Shown in pieces: positions 49,648-59,900 of a stretch of 64,000 bases of DNA. The stretch is from positions 124,001-188,000 of the forward strand of contig CAWCCT010000013.1 of assembly GCA_963794165.1 (NCBI GenBank), in the 5' to 3' direction. The translations under genes and the position numbers were made by a program. Under the pieces are notes generated by a model that worked only from the letters and a program-made list of their open reading frames with translations, did no database searches and was not told the origin of the DNA. Source of the DNA: PALSA-350 sp963794165 (lineage in GTDB: Bacteria; Acidobacteriota; Terriglobia; Terriglobales; Acidobacteriaceae). How positions within the stretch are numbered: position 1 is the stretch's first letter; each line of letters starts with the position of its first letter.

Positions 49648-52068
49648 CTACTCATCCCGCAAAATCCCCATAGGTGCCCCCATTGCCGCCCGCCAAGCTG
49701 GTTGGAATGTAGCCGTCACCGTAATCGCCAGTACCCCGATTGTCGACACAGCATACGCGGCCAGATCGAAAGTCGGCAGCTCTCCTAGTAGGGCGCCTAG
49801 CCCGCGCGTTGCGGCAAAGCTCAGCGCCACACCGCCAACCACGCCAAAGGCTGCAACTACCAGCGCCCGGCCTATCACCATGCCAAGCACCTGCGACCTT
49901 TGGGCCCCCAGCGCAAGGCGAAGGGCAAACTCAAACTGCCGCTGCGTCACGGTATACGCCGTCACCCCAAACATCCCAGTCATCGCCAGCAAAATGCTCA
50001 CTCCGGCAAAGCTGCCAAACAGTAGCGTCCGAAAGCGCTGCGCCCGCTCACTTTCGCCGATGCTTTCCAGCATCGTCGCGCCGCGCACTGCTACTTGGGG
50101 AAACTGACGCATCATGAACTGTGTCATCGTCACCATCATCATCGAGGCATCGCTATGCGTCCGCATCATCAACTGCACATCCGTCGCCCGTCTCGGGTGT
50201 TGCGCAATCGGCAAGTAGAACGTCGGCGCAGGCTTCGACGCCGGCGAATCCTGGCGCACATCTCCCACTACGCCTACGATCGTGAACCAGCGCGGGTCGC
50301 TGTCCCAGGAAAACATCACCTGCCTGCCAATCGGGTCCGTGTCGGGAAAACTCTGACGAGCCGCCGACTCGCTCACCAGCAACACCGGCTCCGATCCATC
50401 GCGATCCGCGTTAGAAAGGCCACGCCCTCGCAGTATCGGAATCTGCATCGTCTGAAAGTAATTCGCTGTTACTCCGGCAACGTTAGCGTCTGGCAGTCCA
50501 ACAGCTCCAGGCTTGAACTCGCTTACACCATGAACAGCGTAACTGACGTCCGCGATGTCGGCGCTCATCGGTGCCCCGGCAATAGCGGCCGCGCCAGCCA
50601 CGCCAGGCACACCGCTCGCACTCTCCACCATCCGGTTCAGCGTCTGTACGTCCCTGGCGCCATTAGGAGCCGAGATCATGTGCATATCCAGCGTCACCAG
50701 CTTCTCCGGCGCAAAGCCCAAGTCCTGGCGCGACTCGGCGATCATTTGTCGTACTAATAGTGTTGCCGCTACGCTCAACATCAACGTCAGCGCCACTTCC
50801 GCCACAATCAGTCCCTGCCGCAGCCGTCCCGATCCGGGCGATTCCAACCCTCGTGCTGCATCCTGTTTCATCGCCGATGCTGGGTCCACCCGCCACGAGC
50901 GCCATAGAGGCAGTAGCGCCGTCACCGCCATAGTCAACACGCTCACTAGAAACGAGAATGCAATCACATCCAGATTTAGTCGCACATCTCCCAGCCGCGG
51001 GATCTCCGGTGGGGCCAAACGAATCAGCAATTTTAGCGCTGGGACAGCCACCATCACCCCGGCCATGCAGCCCGCAACGGCGAGTAATACCACCTCCAAC
51101 CCAGCGCGCCGCGCCAGCGCAAGCCGCGTCGCCCCCAACGCGGTGCGAATCGTCACCTCACGCCGCAGCCTTGTCGCCCGCACTAATTGCAGATGAGCAA
51201 TATTCGCGCACACAATCAGTACCACCATTCCCACCGACGCCATCAGCAGCCGAAGAATTGGTCGAATTTTGCCCACAATCTGTTCCTGCAGCGGCACCGC
51301 TTCGAGAGCCTTTGTTTTGTCTTCTGGATAAGTTGCGCTGAGCTGCCGGGAAAGCGTGGCCATCTCGGCATTCAGTTGTCCGGCTGTCACCCCTGGCTTG
51401 ACCTTGCCGATCGCCCGCTGGTTATAGGCGCTCCGGCCAGGATACTGAGGGAAGGGGCGAGCCTCGACCCACACCTGCGTCTTGTCAGGAAAGGAAAAAC
51501 CATCCGGCAACACGCCCACAATGGTCCGCAGCTCGCCTTCGATATGCAGCGTCTGCCCCAACGCTCCAGTCACACTTCCGAAATATTCTCGCGCAAAGGC
51601 CGCACCAACCATAGCCTCCGTTCCACCCGCCTGGGCAGTGTCCGTTCCAGCGAGAAACAGCCGCCCCGCCAGCGGTTCCACGCCCATTACCTGCCCAAAC
51701 TGCGGGCTGGCGATGGCAACATCTGTGTAGAGTGTGCGGCCGCCCGTTTGCAGCCCATCCTTAAAGGCGTTGTAGTATGCAACCGACTCCAGCAAATGTA
51801 TTCCTCGCGTCAGATCGGCGAAGTCCCCGTCCCCAATCTTTGCGATCGAGCGATTCTCATGCAAAAAGCGTGTATTCAGCGAGTAAATCCGGTCCGCATC
51901 CCGGTATCCCAGTGGGCGCAGCAGCACGCAATCCACCATGGTGAAAATAGCCGCATTCAACCCAATGCCCAAAGCCAGCGTCAGCAATACTGCAAACGTA
52001 AATGTCCACGACCGCTTCAGTTGCCGCATCGCAGCCTGCAAATCTCGCATGACATCTGCCATAGACAA
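49648..52068 (-). CDS. ADOP-type ABC permease (acidobacterial duplicated orphan permease)
   Basis: An 806-residue protein with two MacB-periplasmic-core plus FtsX units. The first TM is in RSWTFTFAVLLTLALGIGLNAAIFTMVDCVLLRPLGYRDADRI, the usual ADOP start. Further TM groups occur near residues 280-430 and at the C-terminus (VSILLAMTGMFGVTAYTVTQRQFEFALRLALGAQ). The family (TIGR03434) is hugely expanded in Acidobacteria and lacks a linked ATPase gene, as here. It may work in antimicrobial or lipoprotein export. The N-terminal PadR-linked regulator found with some family members is absent. Confidence 0.93.
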   Translation of the reverse strand: MSMADVMRDLQAAMRQLKRSWTFTFAVLLTLALGIGLNAAIFTMVDCVLLRPLGYRDADRIYSLNTRFLHENRSIAKIGDGDFADLTRGIHLLESVAYYNAFKDGLQTGGRTLYTDVAIASPQFGQVMGVEPLAGRLFLAGTDTAQAGGTEAMVGAAFAREYFGSVTGALGQTLHIEGELRTIVGVLPDGFSFPDKTQVWVEARPFPQYPGRSAYNQRAIGKVKPGVTAGQLNAEMATLSRQLSATYPEDKTKALEAVPLQEQIVGKIRPILRLLMASVGMVVLIVCANIAHLQLVRATRLRREVTIRTALGATRLALARRAGLEVVLLAVAGCMAGVMVAVPALKLLIRLAPPEIPRLGDVRLNLDVIAFSFLVSVLTMAVTALLPLWRSWRVDPASAMKQDAARGLESPGSGRLRQGLIVAEVALTLMLSVAATLLVRQMIAESRQDLGFAPEKLVTLDMHMISAPNGARDVQTLNRMVESASGVPGVAGAAAIAGAPMSADIADVSYAVHGVSEFKPGAVGLPDANVAGVTANYFQTMQIPILRGRGLSNADRDGSEPVLLVSESAARQSFPDTDPIGRQVMFSWDSDPRWFTIVGVVGDVRQDSPASKPAPTFYLPIAQHPRRATDVQLMMRTHSDASMMMVTMTQFMMRQFPQVAVRGATMLESIGESERAQRFRTLLFGSFAGVSILLAMTGMFGVTAYTVTQRQFEFALRLALGAQRSQVLGMVIGRALVVAAFGVVGGVALSFAATRGLGALLGELPTFDLAAYAVSTIGVLAITVTATFQPAWRAAMGAPMGILRDE

Positions 52069-52226
52069 AGCCTGCCTCCGTAAAGGATATACGCAATCCG
52101 GCGGCCATACTTACCACGAGCATTCTGAATCACTTACAGCCGCCTACGAGGGGCCTGCTGCCCGAATTCAAAATCTCATGTCCGAAATCGGGCGCAACAA
52201 GCGTGCCCATGAGCTGCTCACACTAA

Positions 52227-52511
52227 GTGCATGATCCAATTCGGAATCTATGGAGCCAGTCCGGTAGCTTCCATACCGCTTGGCTCAAGAATGGGGAATC
52301 ATTGAACATCCTCCAGAGAACTGGATTTATGATTTTCTCGCTATTATTTATCGCGCTCGGGCTATATTTCAGTCGCCTGATCATCACATTGGCACGGGAA
52401 CGAGATTTCATGGTTGTGATCGTTAGGGCGGTTGGTCTTGGATTTTTGGTCTTCGGTGTGCTCGGCTTGAAAAACGTTCTGCGATTTAAGCGGGACGAAC
52501 TGACGAAATGA
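52227..52511 (+). CDS. Small two-TM membrane protein
   Basis: A 94-residue protein with two hydrophobic helices (TGFMIFSLLFIALGLYFSRLIIT and VIVRAVGLGFLVFGVLGLKNVL) and a basic end. No family recognised. An internal ATG (near residue 35) would keep both helices. Divergent from the ADOP gene. Confidence 0.5.
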   Translation: MHDPIRNLWSQSGSFHTAWLKNGESLNILQRTGFMIFSLLFIALGLYFSRLIITLARERDFMVVIVRAVGLGFLVFGVLGLKNVLRFKRDELTK

Positions 52512-52658
52512 TGCTCTATGTGTGCGTGTGGCGATTCCTGGAACGTAGCTTCGGCATCCGCTCTGGCCTGAAAACCCCTTCCCCGCTGGTTTTGCAAAAG
52601 GGTAAATGTTTCGCATGAGGGGTAACGCGACATATTGGCGTATATATTTTGGTGACCC

Positions 52659-53138
52659 ATGCATTCTTTTCTTTTTTCTTGTTTAGCGTGCGCCCTGGCA
52701 ACCACTTTAGTCGCAGGGCAGGAGACATCTGAGTCGCAACAGATTCTTAAGGTCTCCCCGCAGGTAATGGCCGCACGACTCTTGACCTCGGTAACGCCGG
52801 AGGAGCTAGAGATGCCGAAGTGCTCCAACAGGATGGTGACTCTGGATGTGGTCATCGGAGAGGATGGCAGAGTACGAAGTCTCAAAGTTTTGGGTGGGTT
52901 CGAAGGGTTCAAACAATCAGCAGTCGCGGCAGTCAAGCAGTGGACCTATAAGCCTTATCTCGAAAACGGAGTGCCTACTTTCGTAGAGACGACAGTTTTG
53001 GTCTTCTATCCCAGTACCGGGAAGCCTGGTTCACTTTTCGTTCCAGATGGTAAAGGGGGCGCTAAAGGAGGAGACTTTCTACCAATGCCTCCAGAATGCG
53101 GACCCGCCATCAAAGTCAAGCCGGCACCGCCGCCATAG
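52659..53138 (+). CDS. Exported TonB C-terminal-domain protein
   Basis: A 159-residue protein with a signal peptide (FLFSCLACALATTLVAGQ) and a TonB_C-like domain (MVTLDVVIGEDGRVRSLKVLGGFEGFKQSAVAAVKQWTYKPYLENGVPTFVETTVLVFYP). It lacks the N-terminal TM anchor and Pro-rich spacer of true TonB, so it belongs to the stand-alone secreted type common in Acidobacteria. A hairpin CCGCCC-CGAA-GGGCGG (53149-53164) follows the stop. Confidence 0.8.
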   Translation: MHSFLFSCLACALATTLVAGQETSESQQILKVSPQVMAARLLTSVTPEELEMPKCSNRMVTLDVVIGEDGRVRSLKVLGGFEGFKQSAVAAVKQWTYKPYLENGVPTFVETTVLVFYPSTGKPGSLFVPDGKGGAKGGDFLPMPPECGPAIKVKPAPPP

Positions 53139-53250
53139 CCTCCGCAGGCCGCCCCGAAGGGCGGTCTGCTGCATCAGTGGAAGGTCCGGCAGTGCAGCTC
53201 GGTGCCAACCTCCCGAAGCCCCGTCTCAGCACCATCCTGAAGAGCTTCGC

Positions 53251-53385
53251 ATGAACCGATTTATGAGCCCGGATTACAACGGGGATGACGACTATTCATC
53301 TCGGGTCCCGTACGCCGATCTAAGCAGCCCATAAACCCTCCGTTTGTACGGCTACGCAGGTAACAACCGTTTTAATGTATGTTGA
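53251..53385 (+). pseudogene. RHS-protein C-terminal tail remnant
   Basis: The frame reads NRFMSPDYNGDDDYSSRVPYADLSSP, a stop, then TLRLYGYAGNNRFNVC. This is clearly the conserved end of an RHS core, compare GRFMSPDSDTLPDDVPYADFN and LNLYSYVRNNP in the intact RHS protein at 61.2 kb. The rest of that gene is missing. It marks a second, decayed RHS locus about 3.5 kb before the intact one. Confidence 0.75.
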
Positions 53386-53512
53386 ATCCTTCCGGTTAGC
53401 TCGAAGACCGGCTGGCGCTTCTGATATACCGCTTCCTCCCAATCCAAGAGCCACACGACGTTGCCTGTGTGCAGCCAATTCCATCGGTGTCACCGAGCTT
53501 CGAGACCGAGCG

Positions 53513-54319
53513 TCAAAAGGAAGCGCCAGGAAAAGTGCAATGGTAGAGGACGTTCAGGCTGCTTTCGTTGTAGCCGATTGGGAGCGGTCCAAACGTGTCC
53601 ACCCTTTGCACGGCCCGCAGACAAGACGAATTTAGCGTTGGCGAACTGCTGGGCGCGGCTATGGTGATACTGCCAGGTGTGCCGTCGCGGGCCACGGTAA
53701 ACTGTACAAACACCGTTACTCCGGCCGGTGTGCTGGAGTCCACTTCCTTCATATACCAGTCCTGGGCTACTTTGCGTTTGATCACATCCACGTACCAACC
53801 AAAGCGGGAGCCGAAATCGCCGCCGGTCTGCGCGATTGTACTGCTGGCGGCGTTGCTTATCGCTGTAGAGCGTGACACGTTGGGCGGCGCGGCCTCGCCG
53901 TAGTAGGCCTTGTTCTGCGGTTTCGGCGCGGGCTGGTGTAGCTGCGGAGTCTTCGGCTGCGGCTGCGGTTTTGGCGGGGGGATTTTTTCTGGGATCGCCG
54001 CGGCGTCGGGCAGCGGCATCGGTTCCGTCTTCTGCCCTTCGAGCGTCGGCGCTACGCTGGGCGTTTCCGTCGCCAGCACGTTCTCCGTGCGCGGGTGATC
54101 CTGTGGCAGGGGAAGCGCTGCGTTCGAGACTAAGGTGGCCTGGATCGACCCCTCTTGGAGGGAGTTGGCTCCCCATTCCCTACCACGGAAGAAATTGTGC
54201 ATCCAGCCGTAACCAATCAAGGAGCCGAAGAGAAAGGCGTGCAGCACAATGGATTGGGCAAACGGGGAGCCGAGGCCGTCCCGCTGGTCGAGAATGTCTT
54301 GCGACCGAAACCCGAGCAT
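53513..54319 (-). CDS. TonB-like energy transducer
   Basis: A 268-residue protein. An N-terminal TM segment (SIVLHAFLFGSLIGYGW) is followed by a long Pro/Lys/Gln-rich periplasm-spanning spacer (IPPPKPQPQPKTPQLHQPAPKPQ). A C-terminal TonB/TolA-like domain begins GWYVDVIKRKVAQDWY. It would couple the proton motive force to outer-membrane receptors or act in envelope stability. ExbB/ExbD genes are not in the window. Confidence 0.85.
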   Translation of the reverse strand: MLGFRSQDILDQRDGLGSPFAQSIVLHAFLFGSLIGYGWMHNFFRGREWGANSLQEGSIQATLVSNAALPLPQDHPRTENVLATETPSVAPTLEGQKTEPMPLPDAAAIPEKIPPPKPQPQPKTPQLHQPAPKPQNKAYYGEAAPPNVSRSTAISNAASSTIAQTGGDFGSRFGWYVDVIKRKVAQDWYMKEVDSSTPAGVTVFVQFTVARDGTPGSITIAAPSSSPTLNSSCLRAVQRVDTFGPLPIGYNESSLNVLYHCTFPGASF

Positions 54320-54361
54320 ATCCTCTATTCGGCCGTCTTGGAGAGCTGATAGACCATGATG

Positions 54362-54754
54362 CTAATGTCCCCGCGATAGCGATGAGTGATGCATCACCGG
54401 GACAGGTTCGACAGTTCCACTGATCAAACTTGAGAGGGATACCGGAACGGCTGGTACCGAGTACATCTGTCGGCACGATCTATTACGTGGGCTGCGGTGC
54501 AGGTACACTCCGGGAATCTGACTCAAAGGGATTGTGTGCACGCTGCTAGCATTCTTCTCGGGTATCGGAACGAGCAAGGACGTTAAGCCATCTATGCTCC
54601 AAGGTGTTTGAGGGAACTTGCAGGCGCTCATTCCGAATGCCCACTTCCGGTCTGGCTCAGGGCTAGAAAGTGTTTTGACCGACGGGTTGGTTGTTTGGCA
54701 GAAACCCGTGGAACCGAGGAGTAAGAGGACCGTGAGAACGCGAAACCCGTTCAT
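54362..54754 (-). CDS. Exported hypothetical protein
   Basis: A 130-residue protein with a good signal peptide (MNGFRVLTVLLLLGSTGFCQ) and no recognised domain in the mature part. It is upstream of the TonB-like gene on the same strand. Unknown function. Confidence 0.45.
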   Translation of the reverse strand: MNGFRVLTVLLLLGSTGFCQTTNPSVKTLSSPEPDRKWAFGMSACKFPQTPWSIDGLTSLLVPIPEKNASSVHTIPLSQIPGVYLHRSPRNRSCRQMYSVPAVPVSLSSLISGTVEPVPVMHHSSLSRGH

Positions 54755-55048
54755 GTCAACCCTTCCGGACGCTGGCCTATTATAGATCGGTGACCAGAGA
54801 GCGCCACGTCATTCAGCTAGTGTATCCATCCATATCAGACCCTTCTTTGAAACGAGGCGCGCCGACGCATAGTTTCCGCGAAACGGATTTCCGGTAACTT
54901 GCCCCCATCAGCCACTCCGGTTGGGGAACTTACAGAAAAACGACTCTGCAGGTAGAACGCAAAGGGTGTCCCTTCTGGATTGCCTTGGTCAGATCAGACG
55001 AGGATCTGGATTGATGATTGACGGGTATAATTCGCGGCGAGAACCGAT

Positions 55049-55426
55049 ATGACAATCTGGCTAATTGTCGTCGCAACGACCATTGCCGTTTGGTGGGTGG
55101 AGAGGAAATCCTCCCCGAAGGCTACACAGGTCATCGTGAGCAGCACATTTCTGTCGTTGAGAATGGCGCTCGAAGCTGTTCTCGTTATAGTCCTCTTACA
55201 TACGACCAAAATACTCATCGGCGGAACAGGCGGTCACATCACTGTCCGTCTACTTGAAATTGTAATTTCACTATCGAGTGTAGTGATTCTTGTCTTCGAT
55301 GCTTTGCGGGTTCGCGTCAAGCTCAACGACCTTGATGCGGCGCGGTTATTGCCAGCCCCCGAAATACAGGACCACAGCAGACAAACGCAAGACGCCAGCA
55401 TCCAGAAAGAAGATACTGAGCCTTGA
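55049..55426 (+). CDS. Small membrane protein
   Basis: A 125-residue protein with three hydrophobic stretches (MTIWLIVVATTIAVWWVE; LRMALEAVLVIVLLHTTKIL; LLEIVISLSSVVILVFDALRV) and a polar C-terminal tail. No family recognised. It stands alone. Confidence 0.5.
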   Translation: MTIWLIVVATTIAVWWVERKSSPKATQVIVSSTFLSLRMALEAVLVIVLLHTTKILIGGTGGHITVRLLEIVISLSSVVILVFDALRVRVKLNDLDAARLLPAPEIQDHSRQTQDASIQKEDTEP

Positions 55427-56938
55427 GAGTCCCTACCGCTTCTGGGAACGGTCACAGCGCAGACCTAGAGTTCCTCTAGAACGCACCGGGATTTTCAGTA
55501 AGTTGCGCTGGCTTGTCACTTTCCAGTGGGATCTTACCGAAAATCAGACCTCTCGGGCACACGCGCCGATTGTGGAATTGGCAAACTACCGCATTTTCGA
55601 TCATTTACTTTGTTCACTATGGGATGTGCCGCCACGGCCCTTGCGTTCGAGGCAGTCTTGCACCGCCGGCTTAAGGTGCGGCGGATGCATACCGAACAGA
55701 GGGTCTTCGGCACTATTGACGTTCTGCCGATCAATCTCCTTCCAGTGAATCCCGTCAGAGCTTCCCGCCGCAGCAGTTCTATCGTGTAATCGACATCTAC
55801 AGCAATATCAGCAGGCATCCTCTCCCGTTCTGCAGAGTGTTTACCTTTTAGTGGTAACAAGCAAAGCTTCGGTCATTCCACCTTCGTACTCTGGCGCAAA
55901 CAGAAGTATGACCATTAACTTTTCTTCACTGCAACTCTGAGACCCCACCTCTGACAGAGATCAGCAAGAGCGGGCAGATTGCAAAAGACAGACCTGGTTC
56001 TTCTGATCCATTGTGTGCTGGTCATCCCACCTCCTGTTCGGTCTGGATACGCATCGCTACACGTAAACGCTGGCGACAGTACATGACGGGCGAGTATAGA
56101 TCTGAAAACTCCTCCGCCTGCACCTCGTGTAAACAATGTTGCATTTGAGGGGTGGGGCCTCTTGGGGCAATGCCGTTCAACGCTGGCCAATTCGAAGCTA
56201 TAACTTTCCGGCCGGTTCGCCAAGGTCGGCGCCTATCGTCCGGGTCTACATTGGTTACCTCAATGTATCCACAGCATTGGCTACGATAAGTCACCGGAGG
56301 TTACGTAACTACAAAGGCAACGAGGTGACGACGCTCTCTCCATGGGGATATTACCTTGCGTATGTAATTGATGCTTGATTAATGTAGCTTCGGTCTAAGT
56401 CGCAAGTGATCTTGCAAGGGTACTTAGCCTAAGCGTGCTCGTCCCATTGGTTTTCGAAAGGAATACCGTGAATCATTTGTGTGCCTTCGCTCTCGCATAC
56501 ATTTTCGAGGTCCAGCCTCATCGCCAACGTGTCGCAGATCCTCGGGGCTTCTCCATTCCCACGGTCCTCCGCCGGGCAGGTCACTTTCGCGTCCAGGCTT
56601 TGATTTGCCCAAGGTCGCGCCTGGCTCACGAATTTGCTCATCCATGTTTCCTAGATCCAAACAGACGGGTGGTCAGCGCCTCAAGCACGAGCGCTGTCAC
56701 TCCCGGGCAAACACGCGGTGGTCCGCGAAATGACCAGTGCTTAGCGTCACCGGGTCGTCAGAAGCTCGATAAGGTTGCCAGGAGAAACACGCGCATGAAT
56801 TACTTAGGCGTTTCAAAGAATGATATTCGCGTAACGGAGCTGTTGTCAGACGATTTCGGCATCAATTTAGGTTCTCACTTAACCCATCGCAAGTACCTTT
56901 TGAAGGGATCCATAGATCAGTACTTCGGAGAGCGACGC
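55427..56938. other. Long non-coding or decayed region before the RHS gene
   Basis: About 1.5 kb with no convincing gene. From 56435 the frame of the RHS gene is open without a stop for 168 codons, but the encoded sequence is unlike RHS N-termini. It may be a leader or decayed sequence. No repeats of families A or B were seen here. Confidence 0.4.
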
Positions 56939-59900
56939 ATGCCAATCGAGCGTCGCTCCTCAAAAACATCATTTCGCGTCTCGTCCGGGTTTCGGCTCCG
57001 ATTCCATCGCGCTTTTGGTATGATTGCGATCGCCTGTATGCTTCTCAGCGTTCACGGCGCTCTTGGTCAGGGTCAGCCGGGAATTCTCCCCTTTTCTACC
57101 AACGAATACGGGGTCGATCTCGCGACAGGAAATATAAATATGGCATTTCCTCTCCGCGCCAAAACCGGCAAGATTCCTTTCTGGAGCAAAGTGGTGGGCA
57201 CGAGTGGCATGGCAATCAACTACACCGGCCTCTATTACCAGTGGCAGCCGCTGCTGATCTACCCGGGCTATAAGTACCAGGATCCAACCACGATTTCCTT
57301 CGCATCCAAAGTGGTTCCCCCGACCGTCGCGAACTGTCCATATGGGACGAACTCCTTCTACCATGCCGAGTACTTGGGGGATTTTGCGGTCATCGACCCA
57401 ACCGGCGCTAATCATACTATCCCTGGAAGCTGGAAAGTGGGGACTGGTCCAGCAGGATCGAGTTGCCAAACACAACAGGGCACATCGGGCCCCGCTCTAG
57501 CGTACGACGGCTCTGGCTACTCTCTAGTCATAAACAACGGAAACATCATGGTGTCCGATCGAAGCGGAAATTCCTGGGCAGGCACTTGCACCTATTCCAA
57601 CGGATGCGTTCTAGGTTCCTCTACTGGAGCAATCATCAGCGACCCAGATGGAACAACGATATCTGAAAACGACGGCACGGTTACAGATTCCCTGGCCACC
57701 ACGGTCCTCTCCAATGTGCCATATAACAGTGCAGTGGCTTCCAGTGTCTCGTACGTGGATGTCAATGGCGCTACCCAGCAGTACGTCTTGACGTATACCG
57801 CGATGAATATCGCGACCAACTTTAATTGTTTTAATGCCGCCGGTGTCCAGGATCCTGACGATACAGCTCCTGAGTCGTTGCAGATGTTGACGAGCATAAC
57901 CGTTCCCACGCCGACTCCCACACAATACGCCATTACCTACGAGCCGACCCCAGGAAAGAGCGGCTATTTCACAGGACGGATTGCTAAGATCTCCCTACCA
58001 ACTGGCGGCTCAATCTCTTATTCGTATTCCGGGGGAAACCAAGGCATTAACTGCAATTATGGGACTGTTCCTACGCTTACCGTGACTGTAAACGACGGCA
58101 ACGGGAACAATTCGGTCTTTACCTATGCAAGTAACGTTAGCACTGCGGCCAATATAACTGACATTCCATTCGTCGGCGTCAATTTCGCGGTCACGAAAAC
58201 AGATCCGGCTTCCAATCAAACCGTTTATTCATTTCAAGGTGAGTATCAGACCTCGGCACAGTACTATCAGGGATCTGCCACTGGGACACCACTGCAGACC
58301 GTGGTGACTTGCTATAACGGAAACACTTCTAGCTGCGCCGCACCAGCCACACAAATTTCCCCGCCGATCACGCAAATAGCCAAGTACACGTCTTTAGGTT
58401 CTTCCAGCAGCGATTTGGTGCAAACCAGTTACGACGTTTATGGGAACGTCACCAGCGAAATTGACATGGACTACGGCAATGTGGGCAGCGGCGGCAGTTG
58501 TGTTTCCGCGACCACCGGCGTGTGCAAGCTGACAACCATCACCTATGGATCCTGGAACGGAAGCAGCTGCACACCGCTCAGCGGGGTCATGAATGTCCCC
58601 TGTGATGTGAAAATCGTGAACAACAATACCGGCGCAGTCAGCGCGGAGACCAGGTACACTTACAACGCAACCGGCCATCCCACAGGTGTTAGCAAATGGG
58701 TCTCCGGGTCCACTTGGGTAACCACAAATAACACCTACAACCCCAACGGAACACTCTCCACAACGACAGATCCAAACGGAAACGAGACGCAAGTCGGCTA
58801 CACCGGTTCCGGCGGATGCAACGGGATGTTGTTAACTTCTACGACCTACCCCGTGGCCTCCATGGGGTCGAGCTCGCAAACATGGAATTGCAGCGGCGGT
58901 GTCGTCGCCTCAACAGTAGATGTCAATAAGCAAACGACGACCTATTCTTACGCTGATCCGTTAAACCGCCTGACCCAAGTCGAAAGCGCTGTGGGAGCTC
59001 TCAATTGGGCAACCGGTCTTTCCGCCCAAAGCAACACGGCCTACAATTATCCGAGTTTGGCGGAGACGGATATCGCACAGGATTTAACAACGACTGGTGA
59101 CGGCCTATTGACCAGCAAGACCATCTATGATGGTTTAGGACGCGCCATCAAGACGGTGGCCCCAGACGGTTCGGTTATTGAAACCGCCTATGATCCTTTG
59201 GGCCGGGTCTGTGCTGTGTCCAATCCGACCCTGGCCACCAACGCCCCAGGCAGCTTGAGCTGTACAATCGGGTCCAATAGGGCCACCGCCGCTACTGACG
59301 GCTATACGTATTTTACCTACGATGTGCTTGGACGGAAGACGGTGCAGACCCAACAAGATAGCAGTAGGCAGAAATGGCAGTACAACAACAACGTCGTAGA
59401 TTTCTACGATGAAGACAACAGTCACTGGCAACGGACGAGCGATTCGCTTGGCAGGTTGACGAAAGTGATGGAGAACGACCCCGCCGGCTCAGGGGCGCTG
59501 ACTTTAGAGACCGATTACACATATGACCTCCTCAACGACCTGGTCACGGTGACCCAGAAAGGGGCTTCGGCGGATACGCCCCGAGTCAGGACCTTTAGTT
59601 ACGACGGGATGTCCCGTCTGACCTACGCGTGCAACCCTGAGAGCATTGCGAGCGGCGTCTGTTCGGCCTCCGGACCCTGGAGCGCGATGTACAGCTATGA
59701 TGCGAACGGTAATGTGATCACGCGGACGGATGCTCGGGGAATCATCACCCACTACGCCTATGACGGGATGAACCGGTTGACGGCAAAGAGCTATACCAAT
59801 GATCCTGCAAATACCCCGGCTTTGACCTACGGGTACGACACCGAATACGCCTGGCAGTTGCAAGAAAACGAAGACAACCCGGTCGGCCATCTGAACTCGG

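Noticed and set aside
51857..52123. Frames overlapping the ADOP start
   Set aside because: Out-of-frame shadows of the permease N-terminus.
56435..56938. A 168-codon N-terminal extension of the RHS gene
   Set aside because: The sequence is unlike RHS proteins, and a signal peptide with a ribosome binding site starts at 56939.
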